Of a stretch of 44,509 nt of DNA, positions 36,232-44,509 are shown in pieces. Origin of the DNA: an uncultured Prevotella sp. (lineage in GTDB: Bacteria > Bacteroidota > Bacteroidia > Bacteroidales > Bacteroidaceae). Position 1 is the first letter of the stretch. The number at the start of each line of letters is the position of its first letter. The position numbers and the translations under genes were made by a program. The stretch is from contig CAMWVS010000020.1 of the NCBI GenBank assembly GCA_947177775.1, positions 1 to 44,509 on the forward strand, read 5' to 3'. The notes below the pieces were generated by a model. The model saw only the letters and a list, made by a program, of their open reading frames with translations. It made no database searches and was not told where the DNA came from.

Positions 36232-38223
36232 TTATATGCAAAGTAATACTAATGTTAAGGCCACAGTGCCCGTAATGAACCATACGGCATACTTGCGCAC
36301 GTCGCCACTCTGCCACGGACGGATGGTCTCTCCGGCCTCGTTGGCTCCCCAGGCAAGGAAGTCGAATGTTCCGTCGATGACATGACGGTCGAACCATGCG
36401 ATGGGCGTGCTGACGCAGCGGAAAATAATCTTATGCGTAACGAACATGTAAACCTCGTCCATATAGAAGCGCTTGTAGGCGGCACGATGGAGTTTGGGGA
36501 ACATGCTGTAGAGTTTGTCGGCTACAGGCTGCTTCTCACCTTTATATATATAGGTGGCAAGAGCAATGCTGATGATGGCGATGACGGTGCTCGTCGCAGC
36601 CACCTGAACATCAAAGTGGATATTATACTCTGCGCCGGATGCCGTAACGAAGCTGCCGAAGCTGCCCCCCCACCCTGCGAAACCGGCGATTGTCGTGTAG
36701 ACACCGACACCTACGGTAATCACACAAAGCACGATGAGCGGCAGAGTCATGTTGAGCGGAGCCTCGTGGGGTGTGTGATGGGCGTGGAGTTCCTTATTCT
36801 CTGTTCCCCAGAATATTCCGTAGTAAAGACGGAACATGTAGAAGGCGGTCATGGCGGCCACACCGGTCATAATCCAACCGACAACGGGGCTATAAGCAAA
36901 GCATGCGGTGATAATCTCGTCCTTGGAGCTGAAACCAGAGAAGAACGGTATACCGGCAATGGCAAGACAAGAGATGAGGAATGTGATATGCGTGATGGGC
37001 ATATACTTGCGGAGTCCGCCCATCGTTGACATCTCGTTTGAATGAACGGCATGGATGATACATCCGGCACCGAGGAACAGACAAGCCTTGAACATGGCGT
37101 GTGTGAACAGGTGGAACATGGATGCCATATAGCCGAGCTGCGCGTGATTGTCGAGAACCTCACCGTGATGGCCGGGCAGGCAGACGCCGAGCGCAACCAT
37201 CATGAAGGCTATCTGGGAAATTGTCGAGAAAGCGAGCACACGCTTGATGTCGCTCTGCGCACAGGCAACAGCAGCGGCATAGAAGGCGGTGAACACGCCG
37301 ACCCAGACAACAATACTCATCTGGCCGGGGGCATACTCAACCCACAGAGGGAACAGACGTGCAATCTGGAACACACCGGCAACAACCATCGTTGCGGCAT
37401 GGATAAGGGCGCTGACAGGTGTCGGGCCTTCCATGGCGTCGGGCAACCAGATGTGCAACGGGAACATGGCGCTCTTACCGGCACCGCCAATGAACATCAG
37501 CACGAGAGCCGTGGGCAGGATGAATCCGCCTGCGGCTACGGCCTTCATTACGTCAACGGGGATGAACGGAGCCGTTCCGTCGCCCATAACGACATCACCG
37601 GCAAACGAGAAGCTGAACGAACCTGTATAGTAACCGAAGATAAGGATACCGATAAGGAAGAACATATCAGCAAAGCGTGTGACGATGAACGCCTTCTTTG
37701 AAGCTGAGACAGCGGCCTGAAGCGGATAGTAGAAACCGATGAGCAGATATGAGCTCACACCCACAAGCTCCCAGAACAGATACATCTGGAAGATGTTCGT
37801 GGCAACAACAAGTCCGAGCATAGACATCGTGAAAAGGCTCAGATAGGCATAGTAGCGCTGGAAACCCTTTTCGCCGTGCATATAGCCGAACGAATAGATA
37901 TGTACCATCAGGCTGACTGTGCTTATCACGATAAGCATCATCACGGAAATGGGGTCGAGCATTATACCGAGGTCGAAGTTGAGAGCCCCGAGCGGCAACC
38001 ATGTGAAGTTGTAGGGAACCAATGTAGCAAACGCTCCGTCAGCCCCACGCTCTGCCGTAAAATAACAGAAAGCTGTATAATAAGACAAAACGGTCACAAT
38101 ACCCAACGATGTGGTACCGATGAGTCCGGCTGTCTTATGCGGCATCTTCATGCCGGCCAGTCCCAATACAAGGAAAGAGAGCAGCGGCAGAAGAAGTATT
38201 AGAAATACAAAACTATAATCCAT
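36232..38223 (-). CDS. nuoL: NADH-quinone oxidoreductase subunit L
   Basis: Distal pumping subunit of complex I with the long lateral helix at the C-terminus. 663 residues. Helix-5 glutamate in FWELVGVSSYLLIGFYY, and MFPLHIWLPDAMEGPTPVSALIHAATMVVAGVF matches the helix 7-8 region. The C-terminal 130 residues carry the lateral helix and a final membrane anchor (YAVWFITGTVALTLVLLCI). It begins 8 bases after nuoK. Confidence 0.97.
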   Translation of the reverse strand: MDYSFVFLILLLPLLSFLVLGLAGMKMPHKTAGLIGTTSLGIVTVLSYYTAFCYFTAERGADGAFATLVPYNFTWLPLGALNFDLGIMLDPISVMMLIVISTVSLMVHIYSFGYMHGEKGFQRYYAYLSLFTMSMLGLVVATNIFQMYLFWELVGVSSYLLIGFYYPLQAAVSASKKAFIVTRFADMFFLIGILIFGYYTGSFSFSFAGDVVMGDGTAPFIPVDVMKAVAAGGFILPTALVLMFIGGAGKSAMFPLHIWLPDAMEGPTPVSALIHAATMVVAGVFQIARLFPLWVEYAPGQMSIVVWVGVFTAFYAAAVACAQSDIKRVLAFSTISQIAFMMVALGVCLPGHHGEVLDNHAQLGYMASMFHLFTHAMFKACLFLGAGCIIHAVHSNEMSTMGGLRKYMPITHITFLISCLAIAGIPFFSGFSSKDEIITACFAYSPVVGWIMTGVAAMTAFYMFRLYYGIFWGTENKELHAHHTPHEAPLNMTLPLIVLCVITVGVGVYTTIAGFAGWGGSFGSFVTASGAEYNIHFDVQVAATSTVIAIISIALATYIYKGEKQPVADKLYSMFPKLHRAAYKRFYMDEVYMFVTHKIIFRCVSTPIAWFDRHVIDGTFDFLAWGANEAGETIRPWQSGDVRKYAVWFITGTVALTLVLLCI

Positions 38224-38231
38224 AACTCACA

Positions 38232-38540
38232 TTAAAATTTCATGTTTTCAATACTGTTCACCTGGTCGCTGTTGAAGTTACGGTAAACATTGATAATAAT
38301 CGCGATAGCCACCGCACTTTCAGCCGCGCTCACTCCGATGGAGAACAGGGTCATGAAAAAGCCCTCGAACTCTCCGGGGAACAACAGACGGTTGAATGCA
38401 GCGAAATTGAGATCGACGGCATTGAGCACAAGCTCGATGGAGATGAGCATGGCTATCAGGTTGCGGCGGGTGACGAAACCGAACACGCCGATGAAGAACA
38501 ACAGTGCGCTAAGCACGAAATAACATTCTACTGGTACCAT
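38232..38540 (-). CDS. nuoK: NADH-quinone oxidoreductase subunit K
   Basis: Small three-helix subunit in the membrane arm of complex I, 102 residues (usual length). The two buried glutamates are in MLISIELVLNAVDLNF and AAESAVAIAIIINVYR, both needed for proton transfer in E. coli. It follows nuoJ after 3 bases. Confidence 0.96.
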   Translation of the reverse strand: MVPVECYFVLSALLFFIGVFGFVTRRNLIAMLISIELVLNAVDLNFAAFNRLLFPGEFEGFFMTLFSIGVSAAESAVAIAIIINVYRNFNSDQVNSIENMKF

Positions 38541-38543
38541 AAA

Positions 38544-39068
38544 TTATTTCTCCTCTTCTTTTCTTGATACTACAATACCTCCGATGATACATGCGAGCAG
38601 GAACACAGAGATGAACTCGAACGGGAGCACATACTGATATTTCTCGCTGCCGAGCAGGGCCTGACCGATAACACTCATAGGCACCTCTACGCCGTCTGTG
38701 GCACAGCAGGCCTTGGTGATGAAGTCATTCTTGAGCAATATGAGTGCCACAACGGCAAAACCGAGAAGTGACACACAGGCGCCGCAAATGGCACGACTGC
38801 ACTTGACACGCTCTACAAGACCCTGCAATGTGCGCTTGCCGACAAGCTGGATGGCAAACACATAGATCATCGTAACACCACCGGCATAAACGCTGATCTG
38901 GGCAGCTCCAAGATAAGTATAGTCAAGCAGGAAGTAGAGTCCGGCCACTCCGAAGAGAACGAACAGCATGAAAGTGGCTGCCCGCATGATACGGGTCGTC
39001 GTCACACACATAACGGCAGAGCCGAGAATGACAACGGCAAGGATTATAAACATTACTAAATTAGCCAT
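38544..39068 (-). CDS. nuoJ: NADH-quinone oxidoreductase subunit J
   Basis: Membrane subunit with five helices; 174 residues. The helix-3 pi-bulge region with the conserved Tyr is in GAAQISVYAGGVTMIYVFAIQLVG. It lies between nuoI (19 bases) and nuoK. Confidence 0.95.
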   Translation of the reverse strand: MANLVMFIILAVVILGSAVMCVTTTRIMRAATFMLFVLFGVAGLYFLLDYTYLGAAQISVYAGGVTMIYVFAIQLVGKRTLQGLVERVKCSRAICGACVSLLGFAVVALILLKNDFITKACCATDGVEVPMSVIGQALLGSEKYQYVLPFEFISVFLLACIIGGIVVSRKEEEK

Positions 39069-39087
39069 AATACTATCGTCCTCCTAA

Positions 39088-39615
39088 TTATTTTTTAGTG
39101 TTCCACTTGCCGATTTCGATAGGCGAGCCACCGTCAATGATATTGGGCAGCGACGGCTCATACTTCACTTCCTTGTCGAGGTGGAGCACCAGCGAACCAC
39201 GTTCAAAGGTTGAATTCTCGAAATCGTTTGTAAACTTGATGGCGTCCTGGGGACAAACGTTGACACAAAGCTGGCAGAACATACAGTCACCGAGATCATA
39301 CTGATAGTCGGTCAGGAACTTCTTTTTCTTGCCGTCCTCCGTCTCACGCATCTCCGACGTAATCTTGATTGTTCCGTTGGGGCATGCCTTCTCGCACAGC
39401 GTGCAGGCGATGCACTTGTGGTTGCCCTCGGCATCGTGCGGCATGACGAGACGTCCGCGATGACGCTCAGACACGTGCAGCGTTGTCTTGCGGTTTTCCG
39501 GATACTGCTCTGTCACCTTCGGGATGAAGTATTCCTTCATGGTGACTCCCAGACCGGTGAGCAGCGACTTTACGCCTTTCACTGCTCCTCCGAAATATGA
39601 ATTGTTATTTTCCAT
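39088..39615 (-). CDS. nuoI: NADH-quinone oxidoreductase subunit I (two 4Fe-4S clusters)
   Basis: Peripheral-arm ferredoxin-like subunit that passes electrons to cluster N2. 175 residues. Two CxxCxxCxxxCP motifs: CIACTLCEKACP and CMFCQLCVNVCP, binding clusters N6a and N6b. The N-terminal 40 residues are a lineage-specific lead-in (GGAVKGVKSLLTGLGVTMK). It follows nuoH after 30 bases. Confidence 0.96.
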   Translation of the reverse strand: MENNNSYFGGAVKGVKSLLTGLGVTMKEYFIPKVTEQYPENRKTTLHVSERHRGRLVMPHDAEGNHKCIACTLCEKACPNGTIKITSEMRETEDGKKKKFLTDYQYDLGDCMFCQLCVNVCPQDAIKFTNDFENSTFERGSLVLHLDKEVKYEPSLPNIIDGGSPIEIGKWNTKK

Positions 39616-39645
39616 TTGTCTAATGAATTTTATATTCCGCCGTGA

Positions 39646-40737
39646 TTACTTGATATACCATCCCAGTGCTACGATGACAGTCATGAGCACAAGGTTGAGC
39701 AGTGACAACGGCATGAGATATTTCCACTCAAGTCTCAGTATCTGGTCAATGCGCAGACGCGGGAACGACCAGCGTATCCAGAGCAATACCCAGACAAGGG
39801 CAAACGCCTTGCCGAGGAACCAGACGATTCCGGGGATATAGTCCATCACGGCGTCGAAACCTTCGATTCCGACATGGATAGGCATCCATCCGCCGAGGAA
39901 CACCGTTGTGGCGACACCGGCAATGACGAACATATTGAGATACTCGGCCAGATAGAAGAAGCCGAAGCCCATACCCGAATACTCCGTGTGATAACCGGCA
40001 GTCAGCTCGCTCTCAGCCTCGGGAAGGTCGAACGGGCCACGGTTGGCCTCGGCGTTACCGGCCACAAGGAACACGAGGAAAGCGATGATTGCAGGGATAT
40101 GTCCCTGGAAGACAAGCCATCCGAACGGTCCGCCCTGTGCCTCAACGATACCGCTGATCTGCATCGTTCCGGTGAGCACGACGGCTGTGATAAGGCAGAG
40201 GCAGAGCGACATCTCGTAAGAAATCATCTGAACGGCGCCACGCATGGCCGACACGACACTATACTTGTTGTTTGAACCCCATCCGGCGAGGAACACGCCG
40301 ACAACACCGATACCGGAGATTGCCGTGAGCAGGAATATGCCGACATTGAAGTCGAGGATGCCCGCACCCTTGTTCCAAGGCATGAACGAGAACGTTCCGA
40401 CTGAAGCGATAAGCACAAGGAACGGAGCTACGAGATAAAGCAGCTTGTCAGCCTTGTCAACAAAGAAAATCTCCTTCTGGAGCATCTTCAGCACATCGGC
40501 AAACACCTGGAACACGCCCCAGGGACCGACACGCATCGGGCCGAGACGGCACTGGAAGTAGGCGCACACCTTGCGCTCCATGAAAATGAGCACGATGGCC
40601 AGCATGGCGTATGCCGCAAGGATGAACACACCCACAATTACGCACTCAATGAGTATCGACAGGAAGTCTCCCAAACCGAGAGTCTCGCGCAGGAGGCTGT
40701 CGAACCAAGTTGTTACTATACTAAAATCAAAAATCAT
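39646..40737 (-). CDS. nuoH: NADH-quinone oxidoreductase subunit H
   Basis: Membrane subunit that forms the quinone chamber with NuoB and NuoD. 363 residues with eight or nine helices. The quinone-site loops are clear: ERKVCAYFQCRLGPMRVGPWG near residue 55 and GPFDLPEAESELTAGYHTEYSGM near 235. The distance from nuoCD is 2 bases, so the pair is translated together. Confidence 0.97.
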   Translation of the reverse strand: MIFDFSIVTTWFDSLLRETLGLGDFLSILIECVIVGVFILAAYAMLAIVLIFMERKVCAYFQCRLGPMRVGPWGVFQVFADVLKMLQKEIFFVDKADKLLYLVAPFLVLIASVGTFSFMPWNKGAGILDFNVGIFLLTAISGIGVVGVFLAGWGSNNKYSVVSAMRGAVQMISYEMSLCLCLITAVVLTGTMQISGIVEAQGGPFGWLVFQGHIPAIIAFLVFLVAGNAEANRGPFDLPEAESELTAGYHTEYSGMGFGFFYLAEYLNMFVIAGVATTVFLGGWMPIHVGIEGFDAVMDYIPGIVWFLGKAFALVWVLLWIRWSFPRLRIDQILRLEWKYLMPLSLLNLVLMTVIVALGWYIK

Positions 40738-40739
40738 AA

Positions 40740-42308
40740 TTATCTGTCAATATCAGGAATTACGTAATCTAATGTAGCGCCCACAGCAATCAGGTCGGCA
40801 ATCTTCTCGCCGCGCAACATCTCGTCCATGGCCGATACCAGCGGCAGACCCATCGGACGGAACTTCAGGCGGTAAGGACTCTTGTCACCCTTGGAATCGA
40901 GATATACACCGATTTCACCGCGGCTTCCCTCACACGACGTATACCACTGTCCTTCCGGGACGCGGATGATAGGCTTCTGCTTGACATAGAAGTCGCCGGC
41001 GGGGATGTTGTCGATGAGTTGTTCGATGATGCGGATGCTCTGCTCCATCTCGTCCATACGTACCATATAACGGTCGAAACAGTCGCCGTTCTGATAAGTA
41101 ATCTCGTCGAATTCAACCTTGCCGTACATATCGTATGGATGGTTCTTGCGCACGTCGTTGTGCCATCCTGCAGCACGGCCCGTACCTCCGGTACATCCGT
41201 AGCTGATGGCGTTCTCCATAGAGAGTTTGCCGACGTTCCTGAAACGGTTCTGAAGAATGACATTGCCGGTGAAGATATCGCGATACTCCTGGAACATCGG
41301 CTTCATATAGGCACACAGCTTCTTCACGTTCTGAACGAAGTTGGGGTCGATGTCTTCCTGACATCCGCCAATGCGGTAGTAGTTCTGAATCAGACGTCCG
41401 CCGGTGGTCTCCTCCATGACGTTGAGCACCTGCTCGCGGTCGCGCATACCATATATGAATGCGGTCAGCGCTCCGAGGTCCTGCGCGCAGCATCCGTAGA
41501 ACAGCAGGTGGCTGTCAAGACGCTGCAGCTCGTCCATAATAGTGCGGATATACTTGATGCGGTCAGTCAGTTCCACGCCCATGGCTTCCTCAATGACAGA
41601 GCAGAGGGCGTGACGGTTCATCATGGCGCTAAGATAGTCCATACGGTCGGTCAGGGCCAGCGTCTGCGGATAGGTGTAGCTCTCGCACATCTTCTCTATG
41701 CCGCGGTGGATATATCCGCAATGGGGATAGATCTTCTTGATTGTCTCGCCGTCAAGCACGGTCTGCAGACGGAGCACACCATGGGTGGCAGGGTGCTGCG
41801 GACCGATGTTGATGACATAGTCGTCGTCGCCGAACAGCGGGCGCTTCGTTGCAACGAGCTTTCCGTCCTTGTTGAGACTGTACTCGAAAGTATAGTCGGG
41901 CTCAGGATCGTCAGTCAGCACATACTTGTTGTTCCCGGCGCTCATGTCGTAGTCCTTGCGGAAAGGATAGCCCTCAAAGTCCGAACGCAGGAATATGCGG
42001 CGCATGTCCTTATGGCCGAGGAACTTGATGCCGAAGAAGTCGTAGACCTCGCGTTCCAGAATCTCGGCACTCTTCCACAGGTGCATCACCGTAGGTATGT
42101 ACGGTTCGTTGCGATCGGCGTTGACAGCCTTCACGCTCATACGCTCATGTGTCTGCGTGTTTTCAAGGATGTAGATACATCCCAGACCTTCCTCGCCGAA
42201 GTCCTCACCAACGATAGTCACAAGGAAGTCGAAATGCTTTTCGTTCTTCAGTTTTGCCATCTCTGCGGCAAACACGTTCAATTCGAATTGTCTGTTTTCT
42301 AATTTCAT
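40740..42308 (-). CDS. nuoCD: Fused NADH-quinone oxidoreductase subunit C/D
   Basis: 522 residues joining NuoC (about 1-150; with the signature LEREVYDFFGIKFLGHKDMRRIFL) and NuoD (about 160-522). The NuoD part carries QHPATHGVLRLQ, the PHCGYIHRGIEK quinone-site segment and YLSAMMNRHALC, and ends in ATLDYVIPDIDR with the terminal Asp-x-Asp-Arg of the family. It docks to NuoB and lines the quinone tunnel. The fusion also occurs in E. coli and in other Bacteroidota. It lies 18 bases after nuoB. Confidence 0.97.
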   Translation of the reverse strand: MKLENRQFELNVFAAEMAKLKNEKHFDFLVTIVGEDFGEEGLGCIYILENTQTHERMSVKAVNADRNEPYIPTVMHLWKSAEILEREVYDFFGIKFLGHKDMRRIFLRSDFEGYPFRKDYDMSAGNNKYVLTDDPEPDYTFEYSLNKDGKLVATKRPLFGDDDYVINIGPQHPATHGVLRLQTVLDGETIKKIYPHCGYIHRGIEKMCESYTYPQTLALTDRMDYLSAMMNRHALCSVIEEAMGVELTDRIKYIRTIMDELQRLDSHLLFYGCCAQDLGALTAFIYGMRDREQVLNVMEETTGGRLIQNYYRIGGCQEDIDPNFVQNVKKLCAYMKPMFQEYRDIFTGNVILQNRFRNVGKLSMENAISYGCTGGTGRAAGWHNDVRKNHPYDMYGKVEFDEITYQNGDCFDRYMVRMDEMEQSIRIIEQLIDNIPAGDFYVKQKPIIRVPEGQWYTSCEGSRGEIGVYLDSKGDKSPYRLKFRPMGLPLVSAMDEMLRGEKIADLIAVGATLDYVIPDIDR

Positions 42309-42326
42309 CGTTTCGTCTTCCTTATA

Positions 42327-42941
42327 TTATTTTTTAAAGTCTTCCGGAACATCAGTCACCACCAGAGGCTTCTTCTCCTTGTGGTTGCGACCTCCGAAGA
42401 ATTTCTCAATCTTCACCTTACGCTGCAGCTGCATCATGCCGTAGAGAATGGCCTCCGGACGCGGAGGACAGCCGGGCACGAACACGTCTACCGGCACAAT
42501 CTCCTCGATGCCCTTCACCACGTGGTAGCTACCCTTGAACGGGCCGCCGGAAATGGCGCAGCCGCCCACGGCCACAACATACTTCGGCTCGGCCATCTCG
42601 TCATACAGACGCTTCAGGACCGGAGCCATCTTGTGTGTAATCGTGCCGGCACACATGATGAGGTCGGCCTGACGGGGAGAGTTGCGCGTAACCTCGAATC
42701 CGAAACGGGCGAAGTCATAGCGGGCACATCCCACGGCCATAAACTCGATACCGCAGCAGCTCGTCGCAAACGTCAGAGACCACAGCGAGTTGCTGCGTCC
42801 CCAGTTGATGGCCTGGTCGAGCGAACCGACAAACACATCTACACCACCCTCGTGAAGCTCATTGACAATTTTCTCCAATGACTCGTTATCCTTAAACTCT
42901 GCGTAAGGAATACTCTTGATATGCGGCTTTCTCACTTCCAT
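42327..42941 (-). CDS. nuoB: NADH-quinone oxidoreductase subunit B (cluster N2)
   Basis: Carries the terminal 4Fe-4S cluster N2 that reduces quinone. 204 residues. The four ligand cysteines are seen: the tandem pair in [18 protein letters not shown], then GTITHKMAP followed by [16 protein letters not shown] and [18 protein letters not shown]. Its ATG at 42941 is inside the last codons of nuoA (10-base overlap). The C-terminal 30 residues ([18 protein letters not shown]) are a lysine-rich tail. Confidence 0.97.
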   Translation of the reverse strand: MEVRKPHIKSIPYAEFKDNESLEKIVNELHEGGVDVFVGSLDQAINWGRSNSLWSLTFATSCCGIEFMAVGCARYDFARFGFEVTRNSPRQADLIMCAGTITHKMAPVLKRLYDEMAEPKYVVAVGGCAISGGPFKGSYHVVKGIEEIVPVDVFVPGCPPRPEAILYGMMQLQRKVKIEKFFGGRNHKEKKPLVVTDVPEDFKK

Positions 42942-43282
42942 TCCAATGCTCCTTTCCGCCAGGCATACGCCAAGCCAAATACAAGTACCAACAGGAAGAA
43001 ACCGATGCTAAGCAGCGCCATAGCACCGAACTCCTTAACTACCACAGCCCAGGGATACAGAAAAACTGTCTCCACATCGAACATGAGGAATAGAATAGCG
43101 AACAAGTAGTAGCCCACAGACATAGGTAACCAAGACGAACCACGAGTCGGGATACCGCACTCGAATGGCTCACCTTTTACCTTGTTATATGAGCGCGGGC
43201 CGATGAGTTTCGCGATTACATAGGCCGCTGCTACCAGTACAATAGCCGTTACAAGAACGGTAAGTAACAAGATAAAATACAT
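42932..43282 (-). CDS. nuoA: NADH-quinone oxidoreductase subunit A
   Basis: First gene of the operon; 116 residues with three helices. The loop between helices 1 and 2 has the quinone-related segment [24 protein letters not shown] with its conserved Cys, and [16 protein letters not shown] contains the acidic pair of helix 2. Helps shape the quinone entry with NuoH. Confidence 0.96.
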   Translation of the reverse strand: MYFILLLTVLVTAIVLVAAAYVIAKLIGPRSYNKVKGEPFECGIPTRGSSWLPMSVGYYLFAILFLMFDVETVFLYPWAVVVKEFGAMALLSIGFFLLVLVFGLAYAWRKGALEWK

Positions 43283-43327
43283 AAAAATATTATAATATTA
43301 CAAATTTGTACGCCTTAAAAAGCGATG

Positions 43328-43335
43328 CAAAGGTA
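43328..43335 (-). promoter_or_regulatory. -7 box of the nuo operon
   Basis: The minus strand reads TACCTTTG, about 46 bases upstream of the nuoA start codon at 43282. No TTTG lies at the correct -33 distance. Confidence 0.45.
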
Positions 43336-43426
43336 ATAAAATAATCGCAAAGAATATTATTAAAAGCAAAAAAATGTGGAAACGCACACGGATTTGTCCT
43401 TTCCAACCATTTTGTCACCAAAATCT

Positions 43427-43457
43427 TTTGGAGGAAATGGATTAAAATGTATCTTTG
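43427..43457 (+). promoter_or_regulatory. Promoter of the DUF3791/DUF3990 cassette
   Basis: TTTG at 43427-43430 and TATCTTTG at 43450-43457, separated by 19 bases: a full match to the Bacteroidota consensus. The start would be near 43464, about 32 bases before the first ATG. Confidence 0.7.
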
Positions 43458-43495
43458 CAATATAACAGCGTCACATATTCTATACATAATAATAT

Positions 43496-43738
43496 ATGGA
43501 ACAACTCATCGAGATACCAAAGACTCAAGTCATCATGGCCTTTGTCGCCACCTGCATTGAGTCAACCGCACGTCTGCTCAACGTAAGCTATCGGGATGTC
43601 TATCAAAGGATGAAGCACGTTGGAATGATTGAGAACTACATCATCCCAAACTATGAGTTGCTGCATAGCGAAAGCCGGGAAAACCTCGCTGCCGGCATGG
43701 CCGAATGTCTAAAAAACTGGGAGGAGAGACCGTCATGA
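43496..43738 (+). CDS. DUF3791 family small protein
   Basis: 80 residues, all helical: VIMAFVATCIESTARLLNVSYRDVYQRMKHVGMIENYIIPNYELLHSESRENLAAGMAECLKNW. The V-x-F-x-x-x-C-I-E segment followed by a hydrophobic helix and a Y-x-x-LHS-S motif is typical of DUF3791. Its function is unknown; family members nearly always accompany DUF3990 genes, so an antitoxin or chaperone role is plausible. The stop overlaps the next start (ATGA at 43735-43738). Confidence 0.75.
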   Translation: MEQLIEIPKTQVIMAFVATCIESTARLLNVSYRDVYQRMKHVGMIENYIIPNYELLHSESRENLAAGMAECLKNWEERPS

Positions 43739-44226
43739 AAATGATAACCGTATATCATGGAGGCACAGAGCCCGTAAAACATCCTCTATGCAAACTTGGA
43801 AGAGTCCATCTCGACTTCGGACAGGGTTTCTATCTCACTGACATACGCCGGCAGGCAGAAGCATGGGCGGCAATAACCGCCGGACGCAGAAATATGAAAC
43901 CTATGCTCAACATATACCTGTTGGATCGAGAAACAATCTTAAAAGAAGCCCGTTGCAAGATATTCAAGGCATACGACATCGAATGGCTTGAATTTATCGT
44001 CGCAAGCAGACAAGGGCACAATGTCGCAGAAAAATACGACTATATAGAAGGAGGTATTGCTGACGACCGCGTCATAGACACCGTCAACCTCTACATGGCC
44101 GGACTGATGGACGTCAATACAGCCCTCACACGCTTATCAATGCACAGCCCGAACAATCAGATTTGTATCCTCAATCAAGACATAGCCGACAAACACCTCA
44201 CATATTATGGAACAGAACAACTATGA
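43735..44226 (+). CDS. DUF3990 family protein (ADP-ribosyltransferase-like fold)
   Basis: 163 residues from the ATG at 43735, which follows GGGAGGAGAG and overlaps the previous stop; an upstream ATG at 43705 is less likely. The sequence starts ITVYHGGTEPV and continues LDFGQGFYLTDIRRQAEAWA, the DUF3990 hallmark, and has YDYIEGGIADDRVIDTV further on. The His in YHGG and the FYLT motif are reminiscent of the NAD-binding residues of ADP-ribosyltransferases; I recall the family being placed in that clan. A toxin that modifies a cell component is an inference. It lies between two DUF3791-type genes. Confidence 0.75.
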   Translation: MKMITVYHGGTEPVKHPLCKLGRVHLDFGQGFYLTDIRRQAEAWAAITAGRRNMKPMLNIYLLDRETILKEARCKIFKAYDIEWLEFIVASRQGHNVAEKYDYIEGGIADDRVIDTVNLYMAGLMDVNTALTRLSMHSPNNQICILNQDIADKHLTYYGTEQL

Positions 44227-44449
44227 CGACCCCGTCAAATCACCGGTAATACAGGAAATCATCATGAGCAACCGCATCGCCGCCATATCAATGGAACTGT
44301 CACGACGATTGACCACTACCCCACTCCATGCCTTACAGATGTTCTACGAGAGCCGGACATGCGCCGACCTTCACGATAAAAGCACAGGGCTCTATCTATA
44401 TGGCGACCTCTATATTGCCGACGAATTTATGCGGGAAAAAGAACTTTAA
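44207..44449 (+). CDS. Second DUF3791-like small protein
   Basis: 80 residues, or 61 from an alternative ATG at 44264 that is preceded by AGGAAA. The body (NRIAAISMELSRRLTTTPLHALQMFYESRTCADLHDKSTGLYLYGDLYIADEFMRE) has the same helix-loop-helix outline as DUF3791 and ends Y-x-x-DLYIADEF. It overlaps the DUF3990 gene by 20 bases, so it is translated together with it. Divergent from the first small protein, so the two may have distinct roles. Confidence 0.65.
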   Translation: MEQNNYDDPVKSPVIQEIIMSNRIAAISMELSRRLTTTPLHALQMFYESRTCADLHDKSTGLYLYGDLYIADEFMREKEL

Positions 44450-44450
44450 A

Positions 44451-44480
44451 GTATGATACTTCAAAATTTAAAAATCATAC
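44451..44480. terminator. Hairpin after the cassette
   Basis: GTATGAT at 44451-44457 pairs with ATCATAC at 44474-44480, starting one or two bases after the final stop codon. It is short and AT-rich, with a T-containing tail (CCTTTGTTATT). A weak terminator is plausible. Confidence 0.4.
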
Positions 44481-44509
44481 AAATCCTTTGTTATTAATAA
44501 TCTTTATAT

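Noticed and set aside
41019..42302. 427-codon frame antisense to nuoCD
   Set aside because: It overlaps a certain gene for its whole length, and its translation shows no family signature.
43705..43734. Upstream ATG for the DUF3990 protein
   Set aside because: The ten extra residues are not part of the family's start, and the ATG at 43735 has a good ribosome-binding sequence and the usual ATGA overlap.

Overview
The window is a chromosomal segment of a Bacteroidota bacterium, most likely a Prevotella-like member of the Bacteroidales. The grounds are: promoters of the Bacteroidota type (TTTG, about 20 bases, then TAnnTTTG, e.g. 1874-1905 and 43427-43457); the order DUF3078 barrel / pyrG / yidC; a gliding-motility/type IX secretion C-terminal domain; a lipoprotein with an acidic export signal after its cysteine; a fused nuoCD in a complex I operon without nuoEFG; and DUF3791/DUF3990 genes. 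Functional calls rest on recognised motifs, not on searches.

Layout. 1-417 holds a partial palindromic repeat (copy A). 418-9420 is housekeeping: a leftward DUF3078 outer-membrane protein, then rightward pyrG, yidC, an S9 serine peptidase and an MFS transporter. 9421-10993 contains two families of long hairpins around a leftward endonuclease/exonuclease/phosphatase gene. 10994-14712 is a leftward three-gene operon (LysM/periplasmic-binding protein, outer-membrane barrel, POT-family transporter). 14713-15722 holds repeat copy B, followed by an AT-rich HipBA-type toxin-antitoxin pair and an unexplained 0.5 kb. 17817-21488 carries a CHU_C-domain protein and uvrA. 21510-27536 is a small carbohydrate locus: a membrane-bound AraC-type regulator, three phased 21-bp direct repeats, a secreted beta-propeller glycosidase-like protein and an SGNH esterase. 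27567-27958 is repeat copy C, inverted relative to B. Then come 25-bp tandem repeats and a Fic protein fused to an AbiEi-like winged-helix domain, a DUF4595-type lipoprotein, a candidate structured RNA, a small HTH regulator and comEC. 33286-43282 is the eleven-protein complex I set encoded by ten leftward genes, nuoA-B-CD-H-I-J-K-L-M-N, closed by a strong terminator. 43496-44449 is a DUF3791 / DUF3990 / DUF3791 cassette.

How it fits together. Three separate toxin-type modules (HipBA, AbiEi-like-Fic fusion, DUF3990 ADP-ribosyltransferase-like) lie among core genes. A dispersed repeat of about 390 bp occurs twice in opposite orientation and both copies are bounded by TTAACACTT; the copies frame a 12-kb segment with HipBA, uvrA and the carbohydrate locus. 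The best candidates for something undescribed are this repeat family, the Fic fusion with its upstream iterons, the kinase-less membrane AraC regulator with 21-bp repeats reaching the -33 position of its neighbour, the DUF3791/DUF3990 operon, and the structured RNA near 31 kb.
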